A DNA stretch of 7,144 nucleotides from Rhodospirillaceae bacterium (lineage in GTDB: Bacteria > Pseudomonadota > Alphaproteobacteria > UBA828). The stretch covers positions 1 to 7,144 of the forward strand of contig JAPPKP010000050.1 in the NCBI GenBank assembly GCA_028819955.1. Reading direction: 5' to 3'. A model generated the notes under the pieces. That model ran no database searches. It was not told the DNA's origin and was given only the letters and a program-made list of their open reading frames with translations. Both the position numbers and the translations under genes were made by a program. This document shows, in pieces, positions 6,647 to 7,144 of the stretch. Position 1 is the first letter of the stretch; each line of letters opens with the position of its first letter.

Positions 6647-7144
6647 ATGGACGTCGTCACGATGAACATCGTCGAATCGACGATGCTCTCCATCTGCCGG
6701 GAGATGGGGATCACCATGATGAAGACGTCCTACTCGACGATCTTCAACGAATCGCTCGACTTCAGCTGCGCCATCGCCGACGCCAACGGCGACATGATCG
6801 CGGTCGCCGACTACTGCCCGGCGCAGATCGGCGGCATGTCGCTCCTGATCAAGTCATGCATCCGCGAGATGGCCGACGAGCCCGTGCACGAGGGCGACGT
6901 CATCATGCACAACGACCCCTACCGGGGCGGACTGCACACGCCGGAGCACACCTTCTTCACGCCCTTCTTCGTCGACGGCGAGTTCATGGGCTATGCGGCG
7001 GCGATCGGCCACGTCGCCGAGGTCGGCGGCATGGTGCCGGGCGGCTTCGCCAGCGAGGCCACGGAAATCTTCCACGAGGGCCTGCGCGTGCCCCCGGTCA
7101 AGATCAAGAAGCAGGGCAAGGACGTGGACGAGGTGTGGAAGCTC
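6647..7144 (+). CDS. Hydantoinase B/oxoprolinase (HyuB) family protein, N-terminal part (cut by window edge)
   Basis: The first 166 residues are visible from the ATG at 6647, which follows GAGGAGGAGG at 5-12 bases; the family is usually 500-600 residues. HyuB-type subunits act with HyuA-type ATPases in ATP-dependent opening of hydantoins or 5-oxoproline, or in acetone/acetophenone-type carboxylases. Signatures are REMGITMMKTSYSTIFNESLDFS (18-40, matching the family's EMG..L..T..S...KE..DFS), ADANGDMIAVADYCPAQIGGM (44-64), EGDVIMHNDPYRGG (82-95), LHTPEH (96-101), GHVAEVGGMVPGG (121-133) and TEIFHEGLRVPPVKI (139-153). His97, Glu100 and His122 occupy the positions of the metal site; most family members have Asp where Glu100 stands. 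No HyuA gene precedes it, so a partner could lie downstream. The exact substrate is unknown. Confidence 0.88.
   Translation, partial: MDVVTMNIVESTMLSICREMGITMMKTSYSTIFNESLDFSCAIADANGDMIAVADYCPAQIGGMSLLIKSCIREMADEPVHEGDVIMHNDPYRGGLHTPEHTFFTPFFVDGEFMGYAAAIGHVAEVGGMVPGGFASEATEIFHEGLRVPPVKIKKQGKDVDEVWKL

Noticed and set aside
1..7144. Mobile elements, CRISPR arrays, tRNA or rRNA genes, phage or defence genes
   Set aside because: I found no direct-repeat array, transposase-like product, terminal repeats or RNA-gene pattern on either strand; coding genes fill nearly all of the window.

Overview
The window is gene-dense, high-GC bacterial chromosome. Its main block is the order rpiB-glyA-nrdR-ribD-ribE-ribB(X)-ribH, all on the minus strand. 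From general knowledge this arrangement is typical of Alphaproteobacteria, where ribH is usually followed by nusB. High GC, GTG/TTG starts and protein wording such as the GlyA and NrdR motifs fit an alphaproteobacterium, possibly of a Rhodospirillales-like or uncultured lineage. The genus cannot be told from the sequence.

Layout, read in the direction of transcription on the minus strand. A PhyH-type Fe(II)/2-oxoglutarate dioxygenase lies at 6497-5646. A 112-base gap follows, with a plausible sigma70-type promoter and small dyads. The operon then runs rpiB (5533-5099), glyA (5075-3765, TTG start), nrdR (3751-3293, GTG start), ribD (3288-2170), ribE (2159-1566, GTG start), ribB with a degenerate RibA-like domain (1556-408), and ribH (415 to the left edge, incomplete). 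Gaps are 23, 13, 4, 10 and 9 bases, and ribB and ribH overlap by 8 bases, so the block is almost certainly one transcription unit. On the plus strand, at the right edge, the 5' part of a hydantoinase B/oxoprolinase-family gene (6647 onward) diverges from the dioxygenase gene across a 149-base promoter region.

How the genes work together. RpiB interconverts ribose 5-phosphate and ribulose 5-phosphate; the latter is the substrate of RibB, which makes the four-carbon unit of lumazine. RibD makes the pyrimidine partner, RibH joins the two, and RibE dismutates lumazine into riboflavin. GlyA supplies one-carbon units and glycine for purine and thymidylate synthesis, and NrdR represses ribonucleotide reductase genes. 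The only riboflavin step with no credible enzyme here is GTP cyclohydrolase II: the C-terminal domain of the RibB fusion lacks the zinc cysteines and the catalytic loop, so a true ribA must lie elsewhere or the step is met in another way.

I see no mobile element, CRISPR array, tRNA or rRNA, and no evidence for a previously undescribed system. The points most worth a second look are the degenerate RibA-like domain, the two small intergenic control regions, and the variant metal-site residue in the hydantoinase B-like protein, which also stands first in its unit with no hydantoinase A gene before it.
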